64,000 bases of DNA from Canis aureus (taxonomy: Eukaryota > Chordata > Mammalia > Carnivora > Canidae): assembly GCF_053574225.1 (NCBI RefSeq), contig NC_135645.1, positions 3,202,501-3,266,500 on the forward strand, read 5' to 3'. The notes beneath the pieces were generated by a model that was not told where the DNA came from, made no database searches, and saw only the letters and a program-made list of their open reading frames with translations. Both the position numbers and the translations under genes were made by a program. This document shows positions 20,640-33,423 of the stretch, piece by piece (positions within the stretch are counted from its first letter, which is position 1; the number at the start of each line of letters is the position of its first letter).

Positions 20640-23180
20640 TACCTCCTGGCCTGGCATGCCCTTGGGGGAGTGTGCTGGAGCTCTCCTCCTCCACTGAATC
20701 CTTCACTGCTCCCTTCTTCCTTCAGATCCAGGGGCTCCCAGAACCTGCCAGTCTCGGCCAGGCCCTCCCATGCCTGGTGAGAGCTTGAAGAGGAAGCAGG
20801 AGACAAGCCAGGGGGCTGTGAGGCCAGGTCAGGAGCCAGAACCAGGTACTGAAGTGGCCAAGAGATGGTTCCCAAATGCCACCAGGCCCCGTGGCGATAG
20901 ACAAGGTCAGCTGACCTGGACCCAGGTCAGGGCAGGGCATGATGTGGGTCAGGATGGGACCTGGTGCTCCCTCCTGGGTCCACAGGCCCCACCCCTCTTC
21001 CTGGAGAGCGCAGGGGCGAGGCCAGCCTGGGAGCCCGGTGCTCAGCCCTCAGCCCTGCGCCTTGTTGGCCTCAGGTGGTCCGGTCCTAGCAGGCCTGAGC
21101 AGTTCTGCACCGTCTCAGGTGCCTCCTTGGAAAGTCGTGCTAATTCAGGAAGGACCAGGACTGCGGGACCCCTAGCGGGGCCAGGGGACCACCTGCTGGA
21201 ATTTGCGGTCATGGTGAAGGGGATGGGAAGCAGCCCTCTTGCCGGCTTCTAATCTTCCTTTCCCTTTCTCTCCCTCCCTTTCTGACTCCTTTTCCCTCCT
21301 TCATTCTCTCGTTTCCTCCTTCCATCTTCCCCCTTTCCCTCTACCTCCGTTCGTGATTGGACCCTTTGAATGAGCCACTATATTAGGGTTCCTGGCGCAG
21401 CCTGGGGTCCTCATTACTGGCCTAAGCCCGCTTTGTGGAGCGCAGGTGCCACTACGGTGGATACAAGGTAGTTACCGTCGGGTTAAGGACTCGATCCGCC
21501 GTAGGCTGGCAACGCGGAGGCTTCGGGGGCTGTTGGCAGAACTGGGGGGCGCCGATGATTCAGGCTTGGGAAGTTTATTCATGCGCTAGACTGGAGCCCA
21601 GCCTGTACGCCCGTTAGCACGGCCAGCCTTCCAGTCAGTTGTGACAAGACGTGCTCCTGGCCCAGAAAGCGGCCCTGGGTGCAGAAGCCCTCGCCGGCAC
21701 CCGGTCAGGGCCGGAGCTGCGTGGTCCCCGGCCCAGAGCCTCACCCGGACCCTTCCTCGCCTTGTTGGCCACGATGCTATTCATCCTACGGGCTCTGCGG
21801 TGGGATCAGTGTGAGGGTGCAGAGGGCTGCTTTCCCCGGGGCCCAGGGCCGCCCCCACCCCCGGCGGCCTTGTCGCGAGCACACGGGTGCCCCCGGAGAC
21901 AGGGACACACCTCAATCCCCTTTTGTCCCCAGCTCCCCAACGGGGCTTCGGTCGACAGGTGCTCAGTATGTGTGTTGAGTGAATAAATGAAGACTGAATC
22001 ACGTAGGTGGAGGGTGCAAGGGAAAGGCTCTGGAATGTACTGCGGGTGGAGAGCCTCGGCCCCTTCAAGTCCTCTCTGCGGTCACCCAGGAGACGCTACT
22101 GCCCGGGCCTCCCTCCTGAGCGGCGCCGGCCTTCCCGTTGTGGCAGCGGCGCTCAGTGCCCCGCGCAGGCTGCAGCTGGCGGGACAAGCACAAGGCCTGT
22201 GCGGAGGGCCCGGCCCCGGGCACGGGTTCAGTGGGACCCGGCTCGGAAAGGAGGAAGGAAGGAAGGAAGGCTTGCAGCCGAGAAGACCCTGGCTTTGAAC
22301 GTTTTCCTCCTGGAGTTTCTGCAGAGATGCTCGGGGAGGCATCCAATACTTGACAAAAGACTGTAGATGAATCCCCCGTAAAAGCTCGAGGCATAGGGCT
22401 TACCTGCCGCAGGTGGGCAGGGATCGTTCCGTCTGGGGCCAGACAGCTGGAAGGCCGCCACAGACTCTGGTAGTGGCAGCTCTGTAGCCCTTAGAAAATG
22501 AATTTTTTTTTTTTTTCGAGAAAGCACATGTGCTTCATATTATGCATCTCCACCGAGCATGTGTGTCCAGATGGCTGGGACAGGAGTCTCCTGACCCGTT
22601 CTTTCCGACTGCGCAGGGTTGAAAGACTGGGGGATCCTGTGCTCTTGGCCAGAAATTCCTGCAGGTCAGCCCGAATCCGGTTGGGGATTTTGCTGATGTG
22701 AAACATGCGTGGACAGTCGAACGCACGACAAATGAGCCAAAGAGCAAGGCCACCTTGACCTTGCACAGAATCTTCCTTTGCTCCTGAACCACACACCGAG
22801 CCACCGGCAACTTTAGGGGTCTGGGAATACGGATTCCCATTTGCCAAAAAATAGACAATTGTTTTTCATTAGGCTTTTCCAGTCACAGCACATAGGATTG
22901 CAGTGACCTCATTTTTGACCAATGGCCAAAGCATTCAGCTGTCTGGTAAAATAATCTATTAACTGGGCACCTGCCAATTGTCTGCAATAGGAACTAGTTT
23001 AGGCATATGTTTTAAAAAGTGATAACATTGTTACAGGCTCTGCCTAGACATGGGGATGGAAGCCGAAGCAGGCCAGCACCAGCTGAAGTCAGTTTGGGAT
23101 GATGGGCTGTGTCTCCAGAAGACTCCCTGTCCCATGACTGACCTCCCTTTGCCCCTGCACGAATTATATGGTATTTAAGG
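20640..23180. other. GC-rich intron sequence without a recognised gene
   Basis: About 2.5 kb without Can-SINEs. It holds a pyrimidine tract (21252-21348) and a short (GGAA)n run near 22252-22268. Many overlapping ORFs on both strands (for example 160 codons at 20770-21252) look like products of high GC content. I see no splice-bounded exon I would defend. Confidence 0.5.
21252..21348 (+). repeat. Polypyrimidine tract
   Basis: Nearly 100 bp of C and T with only a few purines (cttcctttccctttctctcc and similar), a mirror-like sequence able to form triplex DNA. Confidence 0.8.
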
Positions 23181-23199
23181 GCAAGTTGACGTTAAATTT

Positions 23200-23330
23200 C
23201 CTGAGCTTGGGCATGTGGAATCTGGGTGATGTGCCTGATTCCGTGGGTGAGGAAACAGGCACAGAGAGGTCGAGCGGCCCTTACTGAGTCACACAGAGCC
23301 GAGGTTGGAAGCCATTTCTTCCAATGCCTC
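23200..23330 (-). repeat. MIR fragment
   Basis: Reversed MIR core: gaggaaacaggcacagagag followed by gagtcacacagagccgaggt. Confidence 0.6.
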
Positions 23331-23784
23331 CTCCAGGGCTATTTGCCCCGTACCCCATTGTGGCCCTGAGTCCCACGTGTGACCTGTGTTGACAACGTGA
23401 GCCATCGCTCACACCTGTGCGCTGATTCTGCCTCGGGGAGGCCCCTCATGAGGCTGGCGAGGGAGGGGAGGGAGGCAGCTCTGCTGTGTGACAGCCCACC
23501 TGCAAGCCACGTTTGCCATTTTTAGGGAACCATGTCTCAGTCTTGAGTGTGAAAAGGTTTAGATAATTTGTTGCAAACACCACCTGCTTCATCCCAACCT
23601 GCATCTGTGAACAGTGGCTGATCGGAAGATGGTGGTAGTTGGGGAACACCAAGGGGGCCTTGCAGAGAAGGAATGACCACAGTGAGTCCTCACACTCCTG
23701 GACTTTTTGATGGAAATAACTTCTTTTGTAGAAAGATAGTTGCCACCGCATAGTAAGGCAGTTGCTTATCTGTATAATAGTAAC

Positions 23785-24245
23785 GACAGCAGCCAACATT
23801 TACTGAACACTTAGCATATGTCAGGCATCCTAGGTGTGTCAACTCATTTACTTCTTACAACGAGAGGTAGGTACTATGGTTACTTATTTATTTCCTTTTT
23901 TCAGATTTTATTTACTTGAGAGAGAGGTAGTGAGAGAGCAGGAGCAGGGAAGAGAGGGAGAAGCAGGCTCCCCACTGAGCAGGGAGCCTGATGCAGGACT
24001 CAATCCCAGAATCCTGGGATCATGACCTAAGTTGAAGGCAGATACTTAACCGACTGAGCCCCCCAGGTGCCGCTACCCCCCCCCCCCAGCTCCACCCCCG
24101 TACTATGGCTGTTCTTATTTTACAAACGGGGAGGCTGAGACTGTGCACAGTAAGTGCCTGCCTAAGGTTGTGTTGTTGGTAGAGGTGGGAATCGAACTCA
24201 GTCCAGCTCCAGAGCCCAAACTCTGATCCCTATACTTTATGCCTC
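23785..24245 (-). repeat. MIR SINE split by a Can-SINE
   Basis: Left half: acatttactgaacacttagc, caactcatttacttcttaca. Right half after the insertion: ttattttacaaacggggagg, gtgggaatcgaactcagtcc. Both halves are in MIR order on the - strand. Confidence 0.8.
23893..24098 (-). mobile_element. Can-SINE inside a MIR
   Basis: Reversed SINE ending gagccccccaggtgcc, followed by a C-run. Flanking GTACTATGG copies at about 23872 and 24100 mark the target duplication. Confidence 0.88.
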
Positions 24246-24605
24246 CCAAGACTCTCGGGACTCCAGACTTAGGCCTTGAGCCAGAGATGGGGGACTTCCG
24301 GTTCATGACAAGATTTTGTCTACTCTTCACATCACTTTTTAAAGAGGTGATATAATTTACGCCTGAAACTGAAAATGCAAAGGAGATTCTCAAAGTTTTG
24401 GGGGAAGGTATACTCATGTGTCGCAAAGTGGCTCTATTACTTCATAAAGATAAACAATTATGTTTTTCTCTGTGAAATGAAGTGCAGCACTTTGCAGAGC
24501 AAGAACATGGAAGGGATCTCTAAACAGGAGGGAACACATTAATGCTTCCAAATAATTACATTAGAATTGCTTCCTTAAGGTATTTTATTCTAAAACATAT
24601 TGCGT

Positions 24606-24764
24606 GGGGGCGCCTGGGTGGCTCAGTGGGTTAAGGGTCTGTCTTCAGCTCAGGTCATGATCCCAGGGTCCTGGGATCGAGCCCCACATCAGGCTCCCTG
24701 CTTGGTGGGGAGTCTGCTTCTCCCTCTCCCACTGCCTCTCCCACCTTGCTCACGCTCGCTCTCA

Positions 24765-24811
<47 letters not shown>

Positions 24812-24822
24812 AATCTTTTGTA
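24606..24822 (+). mobile_element. Can-SINE with a (TAAA)n tail of about 12 units
   Basis: Forward older-type SINE (gcgcctgggtggctcagtgg, tgggatcgagccccacatca) ending in a near-perfect TAAA run at 24764-24812, a likely polymorphic tetranucleotide. Confidence 0.92.
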
Positions 24823-25488
24823 AAAAGACGGATATTGTATATAGAAGAGTGTATAAAACATACATACTGGCTAAAGAGCAGCAGAATGTCACTAGTGCCC
24901 AGATTAGGAAATAGAAGGTCGCTAGTCCCACGAGAGCTCCCTGCGGCAGCTCCTCCTCAGCTGCATCTCCCTCTGTTCTCACCCGAAGTAATTGCTGTTT
25001 GACTTCTGGTTACTCAGATCCCTGCCTTTCCCCAGGTTGTGATATGTGTCAGGTAGTAAATGTCTGGAGGGATGCATTGGGGTCAGAACTGCTCTCTTCC
25101 TACATCTGAGCTCCTCGTTGCCATCCTTAGCCCTCGGCCATAGGTCACACAGAACAGGTCAGTGGAGTGACGCCGTAGGCTGAAGAGGCGAGAGCAGCAA
25201 CTTCATGGTCAAGTTCATGGTCAAGATGACCCAAACACATGGCTCTGAGATAGGCCCACCCCAGTGTTCTGACCTCAGGTTAAAAACTAGGTGTGGTGGC
25301 TCCAGGGAGCTTGGTGATGAGGGCCCTTAACATGGACTGAGTCACATTGCTCCAGTCCAGATGGTCACCCTGCACTTGTGTGGAGAGCTCTTGCTTGGGA
25401 TCTCCACTCACCCCCCCTTTATCTTTCTTCTCAGTTGGATCTCCTGTTTCTGAATCTTATGTCATTCTGATCTGCTTTCGATGAGGTC
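24823..25488. other. Intron sequence, nothing recognised
   Basis: No gene, RNA or repeat family that I can name. Confidence 0.5.
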
Positions 25489-25503
25489 ATCTTCTAGTAA
25501 CTT

Positions 25504-25683
25504 TTTTTTTTTGAGAGAGAGAGAGAGAGAGAGAACGTATGAGCAGGGGAGGGTGACAGAGGAGACAGAGAATCTTAAGTAGGCTCCACACGCAGTGAGA
25601 GCCCGATCTCATGACCCCGAGATCATGACCTGAGCCGAAATCAAGAGCTAGATGCTTAGCTGACTGAGCCACCCAGGCGCCCC
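25504..25683 (-). mobile_element. Can-SINE
   Basis: Reversed SINE with a GA run, ending ccacccaggcgcccc. Target duplication ATCTTCTAGTAACTT at 25489-25503 and 25684-25698 is perfect. Confidence 0.93.
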
Positions 25684-25759
25684 ATCTTCTAGTAACTTCT
25701 TGAGAAAGAGCACATGAAAGAGAAATGGTTTGAGACTTTCTGTGTCTGAAAGTTCTTTT

Positions 25760-27195
25760 TTCTATGTTCATACTCGACTCATAGTTTGGCTGGATATCAA
25801 ATTCTAGGTTGGAAACTATTTTCTCTTAAACTTCTGATTTGCTTATCTCCTGGCTTCTAGTATTGCTGTTGAGCAGTCCATTCTGATTCATAGTCTTCTA
25901 CATAATCTATAAACTAGTAGGAAGTTCTTTTTGTTTTCTAAAATTTTAAAATGATATTCTCCCATGAGGTTCAGTTTATATTGTGCTGGGCACTGGGTGG
26001 GCCGTTTCTGGTCTGGTAACATATCTTTCAGTTCTGGGAAATCATCGTGAATTATTTCAATGGTCATATTTTTCTACACTTTTTTTTTCTCTCTTTCTGG
26101 AACTTTTACTATTCGGATATTGGATTTTTTTTTAATTACCTTATTTTTACCTTCACTTTTTGAGAGATTCCCTTTGCTTGATCTTCTACTCTTTTAATCA
26201 GTTTTCTTATTTTGCTGAAGTGTTTTTAATAATCAAGACCCTTTTCTTAGTTTTTTGAATGCTACATTTCATTTTATTGTTATAATAACATCCTTTTGGG
26301 TGGGGGGGGTTGTCTCATGGATAAAATACTTTCTTTTAGCTCTCAGAGAATTTATTGATGTATTTTTCAAAGTTTTCTTATCTTTGTATAGTTTCTGCTT
26401 CCCCAAGCTTCCTTTTTCCTTTCATTTGGGTCTTTATCGTCCATATCAGAAGGATTTATCAGATATCTGGTCATCCTTGGCTTTCTGCTCCTGATTAAGA
26501 GTAGGAGAGAAAAGGCCCATTGGAAGTACTGAGTACATAGCTGGGTCTGGTAAGTTTTAAGCTGGGTAAGATAGTCTGGGGGGACTAGGTGTTGGGGACC
26601 CTCTCTCAAGATCATCCATTTAGGTGCTTCATGAATTGTGTCACTTTCTCCAAAGAGGTGTCTTCTAATCTGCCTGAAGGATGAATCAGGCCAGGCCACC
26701 CTTGTTGTGGGAATTGAGTTGAGGAAAGGATTGAGTACTCAGGATTTGGTAAACTTAGGCTTGATTTTCCTTAGCTGCACCTGTCAAAGTCCTTGGTTTA
26801 CCCTCTCTGGAGAATAAACCATAGACTTCAGCTGGCCAGGAACACTGGGTGCCTGGGAGCATGAGCAACTTAACTTTCCAGAGTCCACCTCGGTCTTCCT
26901 GGTTTCAACCCACCTCCTCTTCCTCCCACAGCCAGACACCGGACTACCTATAAGAGACCTCGAAGAATTTCGTGCAGTAAATGAGGTTGGTTTTCAGCTT
27001 TCTTCGGCTGACTTAAGATTCCATTTTCTCACGTCTGGTCTCAGTACCACTGGACCATCCACTACATTGTAGCTTCCAAAATGTTGTCATTTCCCCCATA
27101 CTTAGGGATTGATAGCCTCTTAAAAACCTCTTTACTATATATTAGTGGGATTTGGGGAGGGATCAAAATTAGGTTCATGTATTCAGTCCACCATC
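25760..27195 (-). mobile_element. HAL1 or L1 5'/ORF1-like remnant
   Basis: Antisense wording typical of L1/HAL1 5' regions: agtttggctggatatcaaat, ggcttctagtattgctgttg, ttactattcggatattggat, gtggatccttgg-like block at 26470, and tagtgggatttggggaggga near the far end. No intact frame. Confidence 0.5.
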
Positions 27196-27199
27196 TTAC

Positions 27200-27912
27200 C
27201 CCACATCTGGTGTTAATATTTTTAAGTGACAAACCAATCACGTTTAAGCGTTTTTTTAATCAGTTTTTTTTTTTTTTTTTTTACTTCTTTTTCTCTCTAA
27301 AAATTAGCCTTTGTCATCTGAAAGGAAGTATATCTTTTTGTGAGAGATCATTATCTCTCCTGCTCTGGCACCCTCTGAAGTCTTGTCTTTGGGATTGTAA
27401 TCACTGGGTGGATTATACCTCCGATTTGGGGAACCACTTAGGAAAACCTTAATGATACTTTTTAAACATAATGTCTCTGAACCGTTTTGAAGTTGTTTGG
27501 GCTGATACTGTAGAAGAGACATGGAGAAGGCATTTTTTTCTTGGTGGATTGCTACAATGTGGTTTGTGACCTAGGTCACAATAAATGTTTGCGAATACTT
27601 TTTATCTCTGGTAGGTGTGACCTCCTGTGTTGATACTTCATCATCCCAGGGAGAAACTGTGAATTAGCATTGTGGAAACCCTCCCAAGTGACTGTAAGAG
27701 CTTTCCTCCCCAGCTTTTGAGAGTTTTCAGGCTATTGGGGAAACAAGTGTTGAGTGTTGGGTGTTGCTCTGACTCTGCTTAGAATACGGGGGGGATAGTA
27801 TCTAAGGATACTAAAAGCTTAAGTTGTCTAAAAAAGGTTCTACAATGGGCATCAGGGCTCACTAGAACTGAGAATAAACAGAAAAATAGTTTACTTAGAA
27901 ATGAAACCTTAG
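27200..27912. other. AT-rich intron sequence, nothing recognised
   Basis: A T-run at about 27263-27282 is the only notable feature. The 123-codon ORF at 27081-27452 runs through it and is not credible. Confidence 0.5.
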
Positions 27913-28122
27913 TGGGGTGCCTGTGTGGCTCAGAAGGTTTAGATTAAGTGTCTGCCTTCAGCTCAGGTCATGATCCCAGGGTCCTGGGATTGAGCCCCTC
28001 ATCAGGCTCCCTGCTCAGTGGGGAGTCTGCTTCTCCCTCTGCCCTCCACCCCATTCATGCTTGTGTTCTCGCTCCCACACTCTCTCAAATGAATTAAAAA
28101 ACAAAACAAAACAAAAAAACAC
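27913..28122 (+). mobile_element. Can-SINE, older type
   Basis: Forward SINE (ggggtgcctgtgtggctcag, cctgggattgagcccctcat, tctcaaatgaattaaaaaac) with an (AAAAC)n tail. Confidence 0.9.
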
Positions 28123-28429
28123 GTTAGCCTGAAATGGGAAAATGTGTTTATTCCTGAAAAAAATCTCACTGTGTGTTTTAAAGTTGTGTCTTGCCAACAC
28201 CTTATCTTTCTTCTACTCCTTCGTTGCCACCTTGTCCTTCCTTTGCCCCTTGTCCCTTTATCTCTGTTTCTCCTTGTCCTACCCCAGCTTTATTTCCCTC
28301 TTTGTCGTCAGTTCCCTGTAATCAATTAATCCAAAACCTTTCCTAAGCCCCACTGGGTGCAGATCCAATGCTAGAAGTTTATATGCAAGGATAAAGTGCA
28401 GTCCCCCCCCAACCAAATAATCACCATAT

Positions 28430-28790
28430 GGTGGTTATGTGTTATGAAGGAAAAACACCATGGTGGGGGACAGTGGAAGAGTTTGACCTTGGAGTGTCAG
28501 GGAGGTCTTCAAGGAGAAGGTGACTTTTGAACAGTCCTACCTTAGAGGCTATGCAGCAGCTCACCTGGTGGTAAACTGGGAACGGTGATCCCATGGAAAG
28601 GGAACAGTATATGTGAAGACACAGAGATAAGAAATGCAGGGACAATTTGAGAAAGTGCAGGAAATTAGGTGTGCTGGAGCGTAGCATGCTGGGGCCAGGA
28701 CTCGGGGTGGGGTGGAGGGAGCTAGAAAGGAATAAGGCTCCTTCAGGTTCAAGGAAGAGCCATGTCCTGAGGTGACTATGGTTGAATGTG
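28430..28790 (-). repeat. L2-like 3' remnant
   Basis: Typical antisense L2-like wording (agggaggtcttcaaggagaa, gggaacagtatatgtgaaga, gtgctggagcgtagcatgct). Tentative. Confidence 0.4.
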
Positions 28791-29267
28791 AGGAGACGGA
28801 GGGAAGCTCAGGAAACTCAGGGCTGCTATGTCACCCCTGTGAATCCTAGTGCTCCCGACATTAGCTTGAACCACAGGCCCTGATGAGCAATAGAACATGA
28901 GCTTGTCTCTGCTGAGATTGCCGTGGTCACTGACCAGCTGTCCCCTGCTATCTGCTCTCAGGGTCTCCACCTTCATTCTCACCTGCTTGGGCAGGGTGTT
29001 GGGGGGAATCTCTCAGACAGCGGACTCCTTCAGGACTAGCCTGTGTGGTCACCTTTGGCTCAGACTCCCAGACTCTGGTTCCAGGATTGTGTCCAGGGAA
29101 TCAGGGCCATAGGGTGCAAGGAGATCTTGGTGCAGGAATAAATTCTCATGACCCATGTTCTCAAAAGACGTAAGCCTGGCAGGTATCGAGGGTGTCCTGA
29201 GATGTCTAGTACAGAGGGGCCGGGTTTCATCCATGGGCTAAGAGGAGCAGGCCAGTTTGAAAACTGT
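28791..29267. other. Intron sequence, nothing recognised
   Basis: No repeat family or exon identified. Confidence 0.5.
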
Positions 29268-29424
29268 GGCTTATACATCAGAAACTAGTTTTCTCCCAGT
29301 TCTAGAGGCCAGAAGTCCAAAATTAAGGTTCCAGCTGATTTGGTTTCTGATAAACAGTGTCTTCCTGTCTTGTAGCCAGTCACCTTCTCTCTGTATCATC
29401 ACACGGCCTTTCCTCAGAATATGT

Positions 29425-29469
<45 letters not shown>

Positions 29470-29740
29470 TCTGCATGTGTAGTTTGAGGGGAGAGAGGAA
29501 GGGAGAGAGAGGGAGTTTGGGAAAGAGTGCTATGCACTCACTAGCTCTCTGGTGTCTCTTCTGATAAGGACACTCATCTTGTCTGACCAGGGCCCCACCC
29601 TTATGACCTTATTAACCTTATTAACCCTAATACTTCCTTAGAGGCCTCATCTCCAAATATATATATATACTGGGGGTTAGGGCTTATTCATATGGATTTG
29701 GGGGGTTAGTGGGGATATAAACATTCAGTTCATAACAGGT
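29268..29740 (-). mobile_element. MaLR (MLT1-like) LTR with a microsatellite inside
   Basis: LTR blocks in reverse: cccagttctagaggccagaa, gtcttcctgtcttgtagcca, ggccccacccttatgacctt, ggcctcatctccaaatatat, aacattcagttcataacagg. A (TG)n tract lies at 29422-29467. Confidence 0.7.
29422..29467. repeat. (TG)n microsatellite
   Basis: About 22 TG dinucleotides with one interruption near 29431. Confidence 0.97.
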
Positions 29741-30084
29741 TAGTATATACTAAATTATAATTCTAACTTATTTTTATTAAGAATGACATATTTAATTTTA
29801 AAATATGAAGTATAAAGACTATTGTAATCTTTTTTCTATCCACCCTTTTTTTTTTTTTACATAATTGGGCTCACACCATATATAGTATTTTTAAAGTTAA
29901 AATTAATGTAGCAACATTCAGAAGTCCCAGATGGAATATAATATAAACATAGGCTTGATGACATGACAGGTCTTCTCTTGAGGATTTTCTTAGTCTTTCT
30001 AGTTAGAAAAGCAAACAGATAAACAAAATAACTAGGAATAACTTTAGAACCCCACAGCAGTTTTATTTTGTTTTAATTAATTAA

Positions 30085-30260
30085 TTTTTAAAAGATTTTA
30101 TTTATTTATTCATGAGAGACACAGAGAGAGGCAGAGACACGGGCAGAGGGAGAAGCAGGCTCCCTGCAGGGAGCCCAATGCGGGACTTGATCACGGGACC
30201 CTGGGGTCACGACCTGAGCCAAAGGCAGACTCTCAACCACTGAGCCACCAGATGCCCCCC
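30085..30260 (-). mobile_element. Can-SINE
   Basis: Reversed SINE (gattttatttatttattcat, tctcaaccactgagccacca). Confidence 0.9.
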
Positions 30261-31420
30261 AACACGAGGTATAAAGACACAGAAATCATAAACACTGAGC
30301 AAGGTCAATGGGTTTTTCTTCTGAGTAGGGAAGCGGCAGGCTCGAAGTGGGTCTTTGGGAGCCCCTCATCAGGTTGGTGTGGGTGCACACCGAGGCCGAG
30401 GGGGCCTAAGGGCAGGCAGCGGCGGGGGGTGGATGGGGTGCTAGTCAGGGGCAGCCGCTACGGTCCAGGCAACAGCAAACTCGGCCTGTACTGACGTGAG
30501 TGTTGGGCTAGAGATGAAGACCAGATGCAATTCGGGAAAACAGTTTTGTGATCTCATCCTCTTGTTTCTAAACACCACTTTATTTTTTCCATCCCCTCCC
30601 TCCACACTCCACCTCCCATTCTGTCTACACTCCACCACCACCACCATCAGGAACATGCACTCCTCAAATACAAGCAAATAAGATTTATCTTAACCAAGAG
30701 ACCCTCAATTGGTTTGTTTTCTCTTATTAGTTTATGATCCAAAAGAATAAACAACGTTACCAAGCTCCTGTCCTAAATATTTGTTGTGCCCCACACCACT
30801 AGCTGTGTGAAGGTACACACCTGTCAGCCCACACGGGGTCACACACACCACTGACCTGGCCACCTGAGATGCTTTGTAGAAGCGCCCAGCTCGGTGCCCG
30901 GCCCGCAACCCCAGCCCCTTCACTTCCTCCCGTAAATGCTGCCTGGCCCCATCCGTGATTCAGTGACTGAAGCCTTCTGTCTCTGAACTGAGCTCATTTG
31001 CACAGTTTTACGTGTGTGGGATTTGTAATCCCATCCATCTCATCCTCTCCTGGTGGACTGTGGGCTCCCTAATCACACAGCAGGAAGGAAGCCTGGGTGG
31101 GGCTGGGTGTCTGCCCCCAGGCCTGCACTGGTGCTCCCAGTGGCCTTCATGGGCACAGGGAAATAAGGTCGGCCTCATAAGTCTCTTTCCCCCTGAACAC
31201 CAGGCCTGGAGATGTGGAGGGAAGATGTGGAGGGCCTTGGAGTCTTGTGACTCCAAGAATTTATGTCACTTTTCTGAAAACGTGAAAATAGCAGGTTAGG
31301 AAGGTTTTCTTGTTCTTTTTTTTTTTTTTTTTTTTTTTGGCAAGAGAAAGCCTAATGATAAAGAAAAGTAGTTTGTAACTGTTACCTGCTCTTATTATTG
31401 TCCAACTTATTTCTAATAGG
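30261..31420. other. Intron sequence, nothing recognised
   Basis: Only a T-run (about 31317-31338) stands out. ORFs here are short and overlapping. Confidence 0.5.
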
Positions 31421-31434
31421 CCACTAGATTTTAT

Positions 31435-31587
31435 TTTTTTATTTTTTTATTTTATTTTTTTTAATAATAAATTTATTTTTTATTGGTGTTCAATTTGCCA
31501 ACATACAGAATAACACCCAGTGCTCATCCCGTCAAGTGCCCCCCTCGGTGCCTGTCACCCAGTCACCCCCACCCCCCGCCCTCCTAG
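31435..31587 (-). mobile_element. Canine L1 3' end, strongly 5'-truncated
   Basis: The reverse complement is the canine L1 terminus: gatgagcactgggtgttatt, tgttggcaaattgaacacca, then ataaa-rich tail. About 150 bp remain. Flanks taggccactagatttta at about 31419 and aggccgctagatctc at 31769 suggest one target duplication around this piece plus the adjacent SINE. Confidence 0.85.
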
Positions 31588-31592
31588 ATTTT

Positions 31593-31768
31593 TTTATAAA
31601 AGATTTTATTTATTTATTCACAAGAGACACAGAGATAGAGGCAGAGACACAGGCAGAGGGAGAAGCAGGCTCCATGCAGGGAGCCCGACGTGGGACTCGA
31701 TCCCAGGTCTCCAGGATCACGCCCTGGGCCGAAGGTGGCGCTAAACCGCTGAGCCACCCGGGCTGCCC
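31593..31768 (-). mobile_element. Can-SINE joined to the L1 fragment
   Basis: Reversed SINE (gattttatttatttattcac, gagccacccgggctgcccc) beginning immediately after the truncated L1. Confidence 0.92.
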
Positions 31769-32019
31769 CAGGCCGCTAGATCTCTATGTCAGGTGTCTAT
31801 CTGGTTGGGTGCATTAGGAATCTTGTACTCTTTCCAGGCTCTCTTTACCACATGGCCCAGATGCAATAAATGCTTTTTGAAACACTAAGTATATTTTTAC
31901 TTGTAAGTTGTGAAAAAAAATTAAGTGAAATAATTTATTCAGAAGAGAAAAAAAAGTAGTGGGTCAGCCCACATTGTTGTGGGTTTCTTGAACGTAAGAT
32001 CTGAAGACGGCATAGTGAC

Positions 32020-32230
32020 GGAGGAAGGTGGTGGTAGCTGATGTTCATCGAGCGCTCCCTCTGTGCCGGGCCCTGCGCTGGGCACTTATTACTTTATCCT
32101 TGCAGTACCTGTGGGGTCGACGTGCTCTTCTTGCCCCTGCCATAAAGATGAGAAAAGTGAGGTTCAGGGAGATCGTCTTGCTCTCCCAGGCCACACGGTT
32201 CGTAAGCCATGGACCTCAGGCTCCAGGTCC
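32020..32230 (-). repeat. MIR SINE
   Basis: Reversed MIR: gtgccgggccctgcgctggg, cacttattactttatccttg, gatgagaaaagtgaggttca. Confidence 0.75.
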
Positions 32231-33423
32231 TTCTTGCCCCTCTGGCTCACGCTGCACCAGCCATGCTGTTGACTGAGTTATGACCCAAGCAGTCCACGCG
32301 TGGCGTGATGCATCCGAGAAGCTGCTCAGTAGTAGAGGGCAAGGGGGCTACGGTGGCAGCGTTTGGTGCTGGGAGACGTGAGGCCGGGGCCCCCTCAACC
32401 ACTGCCTGGACTCTGGGCCACGACCCTACATCAGTTGCTTCGTAACAGGACTTGATTTTAGATTCATGATTTGTTAGAAGTCAGTGGGCTCTGGTCCCCT
32501 CCCGGCTAAGCCCGCATCTGTTGGAGCACAGGGCAGGTGTCACGGAAGGACACCGACCAGGGGCAGCAGGGGCGGCCTTCTGCCTCTGTCTCCGCGCCTC
32601 TGGACGGAGTGGACGAAGAGGCTCCTTCCACTCCTGGTGCTGGCTCGCCCTGTCGTGTCCGTGTCCCAACTCAGCCCACCTTCCCATAACGCCGTCCGCC
32701 GAACTCCTCCGGCCTCTCCGCCTGCCAGAGGGGGAAGCACCCCAAGCGAAAAAGTACGAGAAGACGCCAAAAGGTGGAGCGTAGAATTGCAGTTGGGCCT
32801 TCCTCTGACGCCTGTGAAAATAACACAAAGCATCAGAAATAGCAGAAGCGCCGGTGGAGGCCAAAGAGCTTGGCAGGCAGCCCCGACCCCCCTGCGCTGG
32901 GTCCAGAGGGTGCGGAGCTCAGCAGGGCGTCCAGCGGTCATTGGGTCAGGCTGTCAGGGCCCCGGGGACACCTCACGGCGTTTTCTGTCTAGCGTCTCAG
33001 AAAGTACCTGGCACGTGGCTGGGGCTCAGTTACACTTTGCTGAGGGACCGGGAAGGGAACCAGAATAGATCAGGCTCCGGGGTGGAGATGGACATAGTTC
33101 TAGAAAACACGAATCAGAGCAGCTTGTGGAAGTGTGACAGCAGTTACAGGAGAACGCGGCCGACCAAACAGATGGTCAGGGCGCCGTCCGCAGACGAGGG
33201 GAACGGGGGGCAGAGGGAGCACCTGCTCGAGGGGCCCGTGCACTGCACACGCACCCTGTCCAGCCTCCCCCGTCTTCCTTCCATCCACCCGCCAGGCAGT
33301 AGCTGTTCAAGCCTACTGGGTGCCAGCAGTCAGGCGCCAGCAGACGGTGGGCAGCATAATAGATACGGTCCCTGCCCTCACCAGCCATGGAGGTGATTAG
33401 GGAAGGTCATTGGTGATGGCAAG
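32231..33423. other. Moderately GC-rich intron sequence
   Basis: No gene recognised. The ORF of 194 codons at 32484-33068 overlaps ORFs on the other strand and matches no family I know. A MIR tail-like piece is near 32990-33030 (gtacctggcacgtggctggg). Confidence 0.5.

Noticed and set aside
20770..21252. A 160-codon frame preceded by an acceptor-like ttcttccttcag at 20714-20725, considered as a possible extra exon.
   Set aside because: SLC12A8 reads directly from the 222-bp exon to the 114-bp exon in frame, and the sequence matches nothing in the protein.
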